Source: Bin127 sp965221625 (GTDB taxonomy: Bacteria > Chloroflexota > Dehalococcoidia > Lucifugimonadales > Lucifugimonadaceae). Taken from it: DNA of 64,000 nucleotides. Under the pieces are notes generated by a model that saw only the letters and a program-made list of their open reading frames with translations, did not search any database and was not told the DNA's origin. Made by a program: the position numbers and the translations under genes. Shown here in pieces: positions 9,459 through 17,939 of this stretch; positions within the stretch are counted from its first letter, which is position 1, and every line of letters starts with the position of its first letter. The stretch covers positions 1,612,001 to 1,676,000 of the forward strand of contig OZ244903.1 of NCBI GenBank assembly GCA_965221625.1. The letters are read 5' to 3'.

Positions 9459-10199
9459 CTATGCGTTGCCATCCATGAACTGTTGGGCACTGTTCAGCAA
9501 CAGCTCGTGGATCCAAATCGAGCTCATGATGTCACCACTTGTGTGACGACCTTTGCTGCGTATGTAGTCCGTCAACTCGTTGGCGGCCTTAACCACATCG
9601 GGGTGTTCCGGCTCGCCGGGGTAGCCGATGCCTTGGGCGAAGTCATTCATTCCGATGCCGAAGTAATGTATGCCGTCAACCGCCAAGATGTCGTCGATGT
9701 TGTCGATTGATCCTTGGTCCTCAAGCAACGCGCCCACCAACATGTTGTCGTTGGATTGCTGATAGTAGTCGCGTTTGTCGCCCCAAGCGTCAGGCGTGAA
9801 TGAATAGTTGGTACCTCGATTGCCGCCGAATGACCGATGTCCGACGGGACCGAAGTAGCATGCGTCGACCAACTTCTCTGCGTCCTCGCCACTGGCAATG
9901 TGCGGTCCCATGATGCCTTGAATGCCGCGATCGAGGTATTGCAGAACATGCGATGCTTCGACGTTTTCGACTCGTGCGATGGCTGTGGCTCCTGCCGCCT
10001 CGATTGCACGAATCATCTCTTCCAAATCGGTGTAACCGAACGGGCCGTGTTCTCCGTCGATCCACACGTAGTCAAAATCGATGCGACTCAAGATCTCGAT
10101 GTTCCAGACGGACGGGAAAGTCATCTGGTACCCCAGTGCTTTTCGCCCCTCCCGCATCGCCTTCAAGACGCGATTTTCGCGAACCATCATCTCAGCCAT
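9459..10199 (-). CDS. HpcH/HpaI-family aldolase
   Basis: 246-residue class II aldolase of the HpcH/HpaI family, which reversibly joins pyruvate to an aldehyde with a divalent metal. Key features are VWIDGEHGPF (catalytic His) near residue 43, the arginine in IARVENVE near 70, the metal-binding glutamate in ALLEDQGS and the aspartate in GIGMNDFAQG. The ATG at 10199 is chosen because GAGGAG lies just upstream; a TTG six codons earlier is possible but would place that signal inside the gene. It is 23 bases upstream of glcD, so its aldehyde product or substrate may be glyoxylate or glycolaldehyde; this is inference. Confidence 0.85.
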   Translation of the reverse strand: MAEMMVRENRVLKAMREGRKALGYQMTFPSVWNIEILSRIDFDYVWIDGEHGPFGYTDLEEMIRAIEAAGATAIARVENVEASHVLQYLDRGIQGIMGPHIASGEDAEKLVDACYFGPVGHRSFGGNRGTNYSFTPDAWGDKRDYYQQSNDNMLVGALLEDQGSIDNIDDILAVDGIHYFGIGMNDFAQGIGYPGEPEHPDVVKAANELTDYIRSKGRHTSGDIMSSIWIHELLLNSAQQFMDGNA

Positions 10200-10234
10200 T
10201 CGGTGCTCCTCTGTCAACTCGCTTGTCGTCGATT

Positions 10235-10534
10235 TCAGATGTTGTTTTGGCCGACGTCATGCAACTTCACGGCGGTTCCGTAGCACAGGATGCTGTAATT
10301 TGAATCGCTGCCATCGGCGGTGGGTTGGATCGGCCTAATCTTCAGTCCGATTACGGCGTCGGCCTCAATGAGTTTTGCCGCACTCATCAATCGCTCAACT
10401 GCATCCTGCGTTTTCTCCTCCACGTTTGAAGTACCGCCGCGTCCGAGTTTCTCGGCACCCACGACGAGTCCCAAGGTCGATTGCACTTCGCGTCCAGCGA
10501 TCGAATCCGTGGTCGAAAGCAGGATGTTGCTCAT
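10235..10534 (-). CDS. YbjQ-like UPF0145 family protein
   Basis: 99-residue member of the YbjQ/UPF0145 (heavy-metal-binding domain) family: a small alpha/beta protein with TTDSIAGREV near the start and ADAVIGLKI near the middle. The biochemical role of this family is not established, although members form pentameric rings in known structures. Its ATG overlaps the stop codon of the upstream paralogue in the bases ATGA, a sign of coupled translation. Together the pair heads the minus-strand glycolate cluster, with about 35 bases to the aldolase gene. Confidence 0.8.
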   Translation of the reverse strand: MSNILLSTTDSIAGREVQSTLGLVVGAEKLGRGGTSNVEEKTQDAVERLMSAAKLIEADAVIGLKIRPIQPTADGSDSNYSILCYGTAVKLHDVGQNNI

Positions 10535-10845
10535 TTGAGTTTCACCGCGGTGCCGTAGGCCAAGATCTCAGCGAACCCTTGACCTACCGACGCAGTGTTG
10601 TAGCGCGTCGAAACCACGGCGTCTGCGCCCATGCTAGCCGCCTCGGCAATCATCCGCTGCGTCGCTTCCTCGCGGGTCTGCTGAAGCAACTGCGAATACT
10701 CTGATACCGCTCCACCAGTAATGTTCTTGAGGCCAGCCAGGATGTCGTAGCCGATGCCGCGCGTTCGCACGGAGTTGCCTCGTACCAATCCGAGGACCTG
10801 GTCGATCTTCTTGCCTTCGACCTTACCCGTTGTAACCACAAACAT
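10531..10845 (-). CDS. YbjQ-like UPF0145 family protein
   Basis: 104-residue YbjQ/UPF0145 protein, paralogue of the next gene. It begins FVVTTGKVEGKKI and contains LVRGNSVRTRGIGYD and ADAVVSTRYNTAS, both typical of the family. A longer TTG-started frame (to 10878) exists, but the ATG at 10845 matches the usual family N-terminus. It is the first gene of the minus-strand glycolate cluster; the divergent aldolase gene begins at 11018, so the roughly 170 bases between should hold promoters for both directions. The role is unknown. Confidence 0.8.
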   Translation of the reverse strand: MFVVTTGKVEGKKIDQVLGLVRGNSVRTRGIGYDILAGLKNITGGAVSEYSQLLQQTREEATQRMIAEAASMGADAVVSTRYNTASVGQGFAEILAYGTAVKLK

Positions 10846-11017
10846 TGACTCGATGCCTTCCCTCGAATGAGCAATCAATAATCTGAACTCTTAGCCCAAA
10901 CATATCACCGTTGTGATGGGCAACGTTCAGTTCCATCCTGTTATCATGCGTTTCATTCGCGACGCCGAGCATCTCAGGCGGTGATTGGCCGCGCGGATCG
11001 ACAAGAATTGGAGCCAC

Positions 11018-11794
11018 ATGTACCCAAGCACGATACGATCCAAACTCGCTACTGGCGGAGCAGTACTCAGCAGCAGCATGTTCTCGCGAGAACCCCATGT
11101 TGCTCACGCAATCTACAGCGGCATCAAACCGGATTGGGTTTGGATCGACCAAGAGCACAGCCCGTGGGGCGTCGAGAGCATCGGCACTATCTGTGTCCAA
11201 GGTCGAAACCTCGGAGTTTCTCCTGTAATCCGAGTGTCATGGAACGATCCCGGACAGATTAAGAAGGCGTACGACGTTGGGGCAGTTGGTGTGATGGTGC
11301 CACAGGTCGACAATCCCGAAGAGGCGGCGGACGCGATCCGCTACGCGAAATACCCGCCGATGGGTGAACGCGGCATCGCCCCTTGGTTCGCTTCGCTTAT
11401 GGACATCAGCCAAGACGACGTCTTGAAACACGCAAATAACGAGACTTTGCTGATAATCCAGATGGAGAGCATGGAAGCTTACGAGAAAGTCGACGACACA
11501 CTAGCATTGGATGGGTTTGAGGTTCTGTTGGTGGGACCGACAGACCTATCCGCATCGCTCGGCATTCCTGGTCAGATTCACCATGATCGGGTAGAGCAGA
11601 TCATGTCCGACGTTGCACAGCGCATCCAAGGCACGGGTAAGTTCCTCGCTACTACGTTCCAGGACCCAGTCGTGGCAAGGCGTTGGATCGGCGAGGGTTA
11701 CACGATGATGAATATTTCGAGCCCGTTGGCACTAGGTTGCCAACCGTTGGCCGCATTGTTCGCAGAACTCCGCGAAGAGTTCCCTTGCGAGTAA
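11018..11794 (+). CDS. HpcH/HpaI-family aldolase
   Basis: 258-residue HpcH/HpaI aldolase with a complete canonical active site: WIDQEHSPWG (His), VIRVSWNDPG (Arg that stabilises the pyruvate enolate), IIQMESMEA (metal-binding Glu) and VGPTDLSAS (metal-binding Asp). It should cleave or form 4-hydroxy-2-oxo acids with pyruvate as one partner. The ATG at 11018 has GGAG five bases upstream; a TTG at 10985 in the same frame is an alternative. It is divergent from the YbjQ/aldolase/glc run and is the second HpaI-type enzyme in this cluster. The natural aldehyde is not predictable. Confidence 0.86.
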   Translation: MYPSTIRSKLATGGAVLSSSMFSREPHVAHAIYSGIKPDWVWIDQEHSPWGVESIGTICVQGRNLGVSPVIRVSWNDPGQIKKAYDVGAVGVMVPQVDNPEEAADAIRYAKYPPMGERGIAPWFASLMDISQDDVLKHANNETLLIIQMESMEAYEKVDDTLALDGFEVLLVGPTDLSASLGIPGQIHHDRVEQIMSDVAQRIQGTGKFLATTFQDPVVARRWIGEGYTMMNISSPLALGCQPLAALFAELREEFPCE

Positions 11795-11845
11795 TCGCCA
11801 GTCGTCTGACTGACTGAACTAGAGGCCAGAACGCCTTAATCGTAA

Positions 11846-11920
11846 AGAACGTCAACTGAACGTTCTCAATCTACGCGCTTGGTCGTAGCCTATTGGGTTT
11901 GGCCGAGCACGGCTCAATAG
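11846..11920. other. Two short inverted repeats upstream of the phosphatase gene
   Basis: The 250-base gap between the aldolase and histidine-phosphatase genes contains two potential hairpins: a 7-base pair (11846-11852 with 11860-11866) and a longer interrupted one (11890-11895 with 11915-11920, plus an inner 4-base stem 11902-11905/11910-11913). Neither is followed by a run of T on either strand, so they are not convincing terminators. They could be operator sites or leader-RNA structure for the gene at 12047. Only the symmetry is seen; the role is unknown. Confidence 0.35.
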
Positions 11921-12046
11921 CGCGCTGGGTATGAATGGGTAGGTTCGCTACTGTCTGTAACGACGCAATAGGGGTTGAATCGATTGCGCTTCGAAAGTAG
12001 GGGATTACGATGGAAATATGCGTGCCACCTGCTTTGAAAGCTAAAC

Positions 12047-12691
12047 ATGACCACGTTCTACCTTGTGCGACACGGCGAGACTGACGGCAACAAGAACGAT
12101 ATTGCCCTAGGTTGGCATGACGAACCGCTGAACTCTGTCGGGCATCGCCAGGCAACACAATTGGCGACCCGTCTCTGCGAGTTCCGCTTTGATGCGGTGT
12201 ACTGCAGCACGTTGATGCGCGCGCGGCAGACTTTGGCTCCGTTCGCCAATCTCAACTCCCGCATTGAGCCGGTTTACGACGATGACCTGAGAGAGCAAAA
12301 TTTCGGGGAGTTCGAGAACACACCTTGGGAGGTCCTGTTGAATGGTCACGAAGCGGATTTGACTCGAAAATACCGACAGCACATCGACATGACTGCGTCG
12401 CTACCAGGCGGCGAGAGCGATCTAGATCTGAGAAATCGAGTCGAAGGCGTAACCGACAGGTTGATCGCAGCACACGCCCCGCACGAATCGATTTTGGTGG
12501 TTTCACACGGTAACACGTTGCGTGCGATGTTCGCTTACCTGCTAGGGATACCTGTGGAACTGCAACATCGCTTTTCGGCGAGCAACACGGGAATCTCGAT
12601 CGTCAAACCGAAGCAGTTTGATCCCAACATCAGGTATGCCTCCAAATGGAACGACACGACCCATCTGATCGGTAACCAAAGGTTGCGCTAG
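12047..12691 (+). CDS. Histidine phosphatase (phosphoglycerate mutase-like)
   Basis: 214-residue member of the histidine phosphatase superfamily. The signature LVRHGETDGN at residues 6-15 contains the phospho-accepting His9. The second catalytic histidine is in LVVSHGNTLRA near residue 152, and a glutamate of the catalytic set is in LREQNFGEFE near 84. Such proteins are often annotated as GpmB/CobC-like; they may be phosphatases for sugar phosphates or cobalamin intermediates, and nothing nearby decides between them. It starts at an ATG and converges on the lipoprotein gene at 12711. Confidence 0.85.
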   Translation: MTTFYLVRHGETDGNKNDIALGWHDEPLNSVGHRQATQLATRLCEFRFDAVYCSTLMRARQTLAPFANLNSRIEPVYDDDLREQNFGEFENTPWEVLLNGHEADLTRKYRQHIDMTASLPGGESDLDLRNRVEGVTDRLIAAHAPHESILVVSHGNTLRAMFAYLLGIPVELQHRFSASNTGISIVKPKQFDPNIRYASKWNDTTHLIGNQRLR

Positions 12692-12710
12692 CGGATCCGC
12701 AAGGTAACGG

Positions 12711-14483
12711 CTACTCCTCGCAGACTACCCCATCGCCATCGCCATCGCGAGGACCGACAACTAGCTCGACCGGAAAACCCCGGCCAGGACCTTTCGTGCC
12801 TTGCACGCGCTCCAAACCGGCGGCGTCGGCTTCGGGACAGCTCGAGTAAGTCTTCCCGGGCGTTACCGTAATGAACTCCGTTGTTGGCGTGGCGTTATCG
12901 GTGTCCTTTGCATCATCTTCGTCGGTAGCTTCGTTATCCTTGTCGGTTTCTGGGGTACCTGGCACGCCATCAACTGAAATGGACCTCTGGAATTCTTCGT
13001 TTGCTTCAATGTCCCTGGGCGTAGGAGTGTAGGTGATCTCGCAAACCACGCCATCACTGTCGCCATCACGTGGACCGTTGACCAGTTTAATCGGGAATCC
13101 CCAGGAGTCGCCTTCGGGGCCTTTGACGCGCGGCAATCCAGCGTCCTCGGCATCGTCACATTTCGCGAACGGCATTGATGGCGAGTCAGTTTCGGACTCC
13201 GGAGTCGCATGATCGGGTTCGACTGTTTCAGTTTGCTGCATATCGTCGCTGTCGTATGCCTCAGTCTCGGCGGTAGATTCTGCTTCCGCGCCCTCCGATA
13301 TCGGTGTTGGGGTGGATACATCTTCAGCGACCGTTTCTGATTCTTCGTTCTCTGAGGTATCCGGTTCCTTATCGTCTGCGACGTCAGCGGGATCGGTCAT
13401 CGCCCCGCCTTCGGGAGTGGGTACGACGTCTTGGGATGCTGGAATCGGTGTTGTCAACCTCTCAGCACCTTCGGCTACCTCGCCCTGACGCACCTCGCAC
13501 ACCACTCCATCGCCGTCACCGTCTCGAATGCTGGTGTTGGGGACGACATGCCTCAGAAAACCAAGCCCGTCGCCATTGTCGCCCCTGACTCGGGGCACAC
13601 CGGCGGCCGCTGCATCTTCGCAGGTTTCGAATGTCAATCCTCGCGTTTCAGATTCAGTCGTTACATCGGATGCGTCGGGAGCCTCGTTGTCATCCGTCGT
13701 TTGCTCGGATGTTGCGGTCGCTGATTCGATGCGAGGCACTGTAGTCTCGCTTGGAGGCGGAGGTATCAAACCGATGCTTGCCAGATGCCGGCAATTGTCG
13801 CCGTGGGTAGCTTCGAAACCTCCGCTGTTGCGATTAAACTCGACCGCCAGTCGGTTCACGAGCAAGTATTCGGTCAAAACAGTGCCGTCTTCCGATTCGA
13901 GATCTCCCAACAAACGTCCGAAGCTGTCCGTTTCGAATTCGGTAACCAGAGTCATCTGGCCACCTGCCTTTACGAACTCCTCGACTCGGCTACGGGAATG
14001 ATTGCCACAAGCCCGTTCAAACTCATCGGAGGTACGCGTCTCCGGTGTATCGACTCCTAGCAATCGCAAGTTCCAAAATCGAAGTGCGCTGACGTCTCGT
14101 CCGTCAATCTGGCCTTGACCTAACTCGATCTTCAAAGTATCGCCATCGATTACTTCAACGACGTCAACGAGAAACTCATCAGGACCTAGTGGCGGTTCGC
14201 TGGGTTCCGTTGTGGGAGTGTCCGGGACTGGAGTCGCCGTTGGGAAGCGCATCAACGCACTGGGTATCGGACGTTCTGGCTCTTCTGTTGGGGCAGCTGT
14301 CGGCGATGGTGCCGTTTCAGCTGCGACGGCGGCCGGCGTCGATTGAATGCTTACCGTAGTCGGGGTAGCCGTTGAAGGTCGGTCAGCCGCAACCGGAATA
14401 GTGGTCGCTGGCTCATCCGAGCTGCACGCAAATGTGGAAAGTAGGGCGGCCGAACCAATCAGAGCAAACAGGAAGCGAATCAT
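12711..14483 (-). CDS. Lipoprotein with thermonuclease domain and three Excalibur repeats
   Basis: 590-residue exported protein. A lipoprotein signal peptide ends at Cys20, followed by a Thr/Pro/Ala-rich linker to about residue 98. Residues about 100-245 form a staphylococcal-nuclease-like domain with VIDGDTLKI, LRLLGVDTPET and the DSFGRLLGD region, which carry the expected metal and arginine positions. Three Excalibur (calcium-binding) repeats follow, each with a paired Cys and a DGDxDGVVCE-type loop (near 325, 480 and at the extreme C-terminus), separated by acidic low-complexity linkers. A secreted, calcium-dependent, surface-anchored nuclease for DNA or RNA scavenging is likely. The triple repeat is more than the usual single copy. 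Confidence 0.85.
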   Translation of the reverse strand: MIRFLFALIGSAALLSTFACSSDEPATTIPVAADRPSTATPTTVSIQSTPAAVAAETAPSPTAAPTEEPERPIPSALMRFPTATPVPDTPTTEPSEPPLGPDEFLVDVVEVIDGDTLKIELGQGQIDGRDVSALRFWNLRLLGVDTPETRTSDEFERACGNHSRSRVEEFVKAGGQMTLVTEFETDSFGRLLGDLESEDGTVLTEYLLVNRLAVEFNRNSGGFEATHGDNCRHLASIGLIPPPPSETTVPRIESATATSEQTTDDNEAPDASDVTTESETRGLTFETCEDAAAAGVPRVRGDNGDGLGFLRHVVPNTSIRDGDGDGVVCEVRQGEVAEGAERLTTPIPASQDVVPTPEGGAMTDPADVADDKEPDTSENEESETVAEDVSTPTPISEGAEAESTAETEAYDSDDMQQTETVEPDHATPESETDSPSMPFAKCDDAEDAGLPRVKGPEGDSWGFPIKLVNGPRDGDSDGVVCEITYTPTPRDIEANEEFQRSISVDGVPGTPETDKDNEATDEDDAKDTDNATPTTEFITVTPGKTYSSCPEADAAGLERVQGTKGPGRGFPVELVVGPRDGDGDGVVCEE

Positions 14484-14515
14484 ACCCCCGAGATTCTAAA
14501 CTCGGGCAGACTTGC

Positions 14516-15634
14516 TCACATCGTCAAGGCAACTCGATTTGCCGTCGAACCGCCTTCACGCCCCTGCCATTCCGCAAACTCGAAGGCATCGTTGATTCGC
14601 TCCAACGGATACTTGTGCGATATCACGTTGGCAACCGGCATACGATCCTGTGTACGGACGAGAAACTGCAGTGCGGCTTCGACGATCCAAGGGTTGTAGT
14701 GCGTGGTTCCGAGCCACTGCGTCTGTTTGCCAATCACCTTTTGCGTGACTAGCTCGACACTGCCTCCGCCGATGTTGCCGATGTCAATGTACTTGCCATT
14801 GACTCGCACCATGTCGAGACCTTCGAGCAGTGCCGCCGCGATGCCGACGACTTCGACCACGACGTCGGCACCGACGCCGTTGGTGAGCTCCATCACGCGT
14901 TCGACGCGGGACTGTGATGTGGGATAGTCCGTCATCGAGACGGTATTGGTTGCGCCACACTGCATCGCCAAATCGAGACGCGGTTGCTGCCCGTCGACGA
15001 CGATGACCTTTGATGCGCCTTTCTCGGCGGCAACGGCGGTGGCAAATATGCCCAGCCCACCGGCGCCTTGGATCACCACAGTGTCGCCGAAATCCATTTT
15101 CGCCCGTTCCAAGCCGAACATCACTTGTGAAAGCGCGCAGTTGACCGGCGCAACCGCATCCGATGGCAACGAGTCTGGGACTTTAAAGACGTAATGTCCG
15201 GGCGGAAGATAGTAGTAGTCGGCCATCCCGCCATCGCAGTAGGGGTAGTTGTCGAGTCCTTGGTGGTTCTTTCGAGAGCGATGCGGACAACAGTGGTGTT
15301 CGCCTCTAATGCACCAGTAGCAACGGTTACACGGGTTGAAGAAGGGAAACGCGACACGGTCGCCTTCTTGCAATGGTCTTCGCAACGAGTCGACTTCTGC
15401 GCCTTTGCCGATGGTATGCACGACGCCAGTGAACTCGTGACCGGTCACGCGACGTCTCGGAGGTGGCGGTACGTCTGAATCGCCGCGCCAACCGTGCAAG
15501 TCGGAGCCACAGATCACGGCGTGGGTGTTCTTGATCAGCAAACCTCCTGGCTCGACTTCAGGTGCAGGAAGCTCTTCAATGTCGAACGGTTGACCGCTCT
15601 GAGTGAACACCGCCACTTTGCCCATCAATGCCAT
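14516..15634 (-). CDS. Zinc-dependent alcohol dehydrogenase (MDR family)
   Basis: 372-residue medium-chain dehydrogenase. The catalytic zinc site includes CGSDLHG (Cys and following residues) and GHEFTG (His-Glu). The structural zinc loop has four cysteines in NPCNRCYWCIRGEHHCC. The NAD(P)-binding motif GAGGLGIFA is near residue 194. It oxidises a secondary alcohol, polyol or similar substrate; related sequences include sorbitol and threonine dehydrogenases. The start is an ATG at 15634. It is divergent from the Ldh2-type gene at 15813, so it may share regulation with the aldolase cluster to its right. Confidence 0.86.
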   Translation of the reverse strand: MALMGKVAVFTQSGQPFDIEELPAPEVEPGGLLIKNTHAVICGSDLHGWRGDSDVPPPPRRRVTGHEFTGVVHTIGKGAEVDSLRRPLQEGDRVAFPFFNPCNRCYWCIRGEHHCCPHRSRKNHQGLDNYPYCDGGMADYYYLPPGHYVFKVPDSLPSDAVAPVNCALSQVMFGLERAKMDFGDTVVIQGAGGLGIFATAVAAEKGASKVIVVDGQQPRLDLAMQCGATNTVSMTDYPTSQSRVERVMELTNGVGADVVVEVVGIAAALLEGLDMVRVNGKYIDIGNIGGGSVELVTQKVIGKQTQWLGTTHYNPWIVEAALQFLVRTQDRMPVANVISHKYPLERINDAFEFAEWQGREGGSTANRVALTM

Positions 15635-15812
15635 GTCGAAATCCTTTCACCTTCAAATGAGGATTTGCCGATTCCCGTAGCCGCGCTGACAGGGGTTGCA
15701 GGTGAATATATCGTATCCCGTCTCCCTAAGGCGCGCAGGTGTACACTTTCACATCGTTCGCTTGCCGCGAAAACAACCCGAACCGAGATCTGCTAACGAA
15801 AGGTAATCAAGA

Positions 15813-16889
15813 GTGCTCGAAAGATTCCACGTACCGCACGACGTTGCGGTTCATGTCCAGATCGACGACATGCGTGCGACGGTTGAAGACATCTTCCGCA
15901 AGATGGGAATGCCCGAAGACGATGCGGTGCAATCTGCCGACGTTCTCGTTTACGCCGACGCGCGCGGTATCGAGTCGCACGGCGTCTCAAACATGCTACG
16001 GAGTTACGTGGCGGCATTCGGTCAGGGCGGCATCAACCCGACGCCAGAACCGAAGATAATCCGTGAGCTGCCGGCCGCTGCGACCTTGGACTGCGATGGT
16101 GGACACGGCTTGGCCGTGGGTCCAATGGCGATGCGCATGGCGATGGATCGAGCTGAGACTTACGGCATCGGAACCATTACCGCAGTCAATGGGCGGCATT
16201 TCGGTGCTTGCGCGTACCATGCAGCCATGGCTCTCGAACGAGACATGATTGGCGTCGCGATGACGACCGGAGGCGTCTCCGTCGCACCGGTCCACGGTGC
16301 TGAGCGCATGGTTGGCCTAAACCCATTGGGCATCGCGGCACCGACGCGCAACGAACCACCGTTCATCTTCGATGCATCGATGAGCAGCGTAGCAGGGAAC
16401 AAGATTGTCCTCGCCAAACGTCTTGGAGTTCCGGTATTACCAGGATGGATCGCCGAGACAGACGGGACTCCGATCATGGACGAACGGCAGATTCCGGACG
16501 ACTACATGATGCTTCCCGCAGGCGGCACGCGCGAACTAGGTGCGCACAAAGGTTACTCCCTAGCCGTGATGATCGAAATCCTCTCCGGCATCATGGGCGG
16601 CAGCGGCGGCGGGCCGCACCGCAGACGCGGTGCGTCTCATCACTTCATTGCATACAACCTTGAAGCATTCGTCGATATCGACCAGTTCAAAGACGACATG
16701 GATGAATACATGCGCTCGTTGCAGGACTGCACGCCGGCGGCTGGACAGGACAGGGTAGTCTACGCCGGACTCCCCGAACACGAAGAGGAGATCTACCGCC
16801 GTGAGCATGGAATACCGTATCACCCCGAGGTGATCGATTGGTTCAAATCGATATCCGCAGAACTCGACATCCCGTGGCGGTTGACTTAA
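15813..16889 (+). CDS. Ldh2/malate dehydrogenase-family NAD(P) oxidoreductase
   Basis: 358-residue member of the type 2 malate/L-lactate dehydrogenase family (Ldh2, YlbC, ComC relatives), which uses NAD(P) to interconvert 2-hydroxy acids and 2-oxo acids and is unrelated to the classical enzymes. Features are ADARGIESHGVSNM near the start, with the family's catalytic His, GGHGLAVGPMAM, and the NAD-binding segment VNGRHFGACAYH. The start is a GTG at 15813 with AAAGG eight bases upstream. It lies 40 bases before the first of two aldolase-like paralogues, so it probably shares a transcript and a pathway of 2-oxo/2-hydroxy acids with them. Confidence 0.85.
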   Translation: MLERFHVPHDVAVHVQIDDMRATVEDIFRKMGMPEDDAVQSADVLVYADARGIESHGVSNMLRSYVAAFGQGGINPTPEPKIIRELPAAATLDCDGGHGLAVGPMAMRMAMDRAETYGIGTITAVNGRHFGACAYHAAMALERDMIGVAMTTGGVSVAPVHGAERMVGLNPLGIAAPTRNEPPFIFDASMSSVAGNKIVLAKRLGVPVLPGWIAETDGTPIMDERQIPDDYMMLPAGGTRELGAHKGYSLAVMIEILSGIMGGSGGGPHRRRGASHHFIAYNLEAFVDIDQFKDDMDEYMRSLQDCTPAAGQDRVVYAGLPEHEEEIYRREHGIPYHPEVIDWFKSISAELDIPWRLT

Positions 16890-16929
16890 CCGCGGCGACT
16901 GTCCGCCAACGAGCAAAGGAACCGAAAAA

Positions 16930-17817
16930 ATGCGAATTAACAAGTGCATCGAACTGCTGGAACAGGGCCAACCAATCTACGCAACCCACACGCCAGAACT
17001 CTCATACGACGCGGGTGTGGAAATGGCGCAGACTTGGGCTGACATGATTCTCGTCGATTTTGAGCACCATCACTTCGATATCGGTGGACTTGGCGCATTC
17101 ATGAAGGGCCTGACTGCCGGTGGTCCGACCCCGAGCGGTCACCTGACGCCCACCGTGGTAACGACGCTTCCGCACAACGCCATCACTGTAGAAGAGGTGC
17201 GTTACAACGCTTGGCAGATGCGGCATGCGTTGAGCACTGGGGTCCACGGTTTGTTGCACACCCACGCACGCGACCCTGAAGCGGTGAAGTGGTTTGTGGC
17301 GGCATGCCGTTATCCATTCCAAACGCTCGGGCGCGACATCATCCCAGAAGGACTGCGCGGTGGTGGTGGGCAAGGGCGACCTGCCGAGCTCTGGGAAATG
17401 TCTGCGCAAGAATACGTTCGACGCGCCGATCCGTGGCCGCTAAATCCGGATGGTGAGTTGCTGCTGGGATTGAAGATCGAGGATCGACACTGTCTCGCCA
17501 ACGCCGAAGAAACCGCAGCGGTGCCGGGCATCGGCTTCGCAGAGTGGGGACCTGGTGACATGGGAATGTCCTTCGGTAATCCCGACGCCCATGACCCGCC
17601 TTATCCCGACTACATGAATGATGCACGCGACACCGTTAAGAACGCTCTCGACAAGTCAGGCGTGGCGTTCTACGCCGGCTGGCGTGACGACAGCTTGACC
17701 ATGGAGCAGATCGTCGATCACGTCATCGACAATATCGGCGTCAAGATGATGGGTGCCCCGAGCAAGGAATTTGCCGACTACGGTCGGGCCAAGACGGGCC
17801 GTACCATGCCAGTGTGA
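16930..17817 (+). CDS. HpcH/HpaI-like aldolase, divergent subfamily (copy 1)
   Basis: 295-residue protein of the phosphoenolpyruvate/pyruvate (HpcH/HpaI) aldolase fold. The equivalent of the catalytic-histidine segment reads VDFEHHHFD near residue 46, the metal-binding glutamate lies in GLKIEDRH and the aspartate in EWGPGDMGMSFG. The arginine normally found after the second strand is not seen at its usual place (TTLPHNA instead), and there is an insert with a glycine-rich GLRGGGGQ. So it belongs to the fold but perhaps not to the usual chemistry. AAAGGA precedes the ATG. An almost collinear second copy follows at 17940. Confidence 0.78.
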   Translation: MRINKCIELLEQGQPIYATHTPELSYDAGVEMAQTWADMILVDFEHHHFDIGGLGAFMKGLTAGGPTPSGHLTPTVVTTLPHNAITVEEVRYNAWQMRHALSTGVHGLLHTHARDPEAVKWFVAACRYPFQTLGRDIIPEGLRGGGGQGRPAELWEMSAQEYVRRADPWPLNPDGELLLGLKIEDRHCLANAEETAAVPGIGFAEWGPGDMGMSFGNPDAHDPPYPDYMNDARDTVKNALDKSGVAFYAGWRDDSLTMEQIVDHVIDNIGVKMMGAPSKEFADYGRAKTGRTMPV

Positions 17818-17939
17818 CCACTGACTGAGAGTTCCTCGCAATGGATTGGCACGCGCCAAAACCTGTACACAACGGGTAAAGTAATGGAACGCGCCAGTCG
17901 TGCATCCAATTGATCCCTGACGAAAGGTGAACCACTGAA

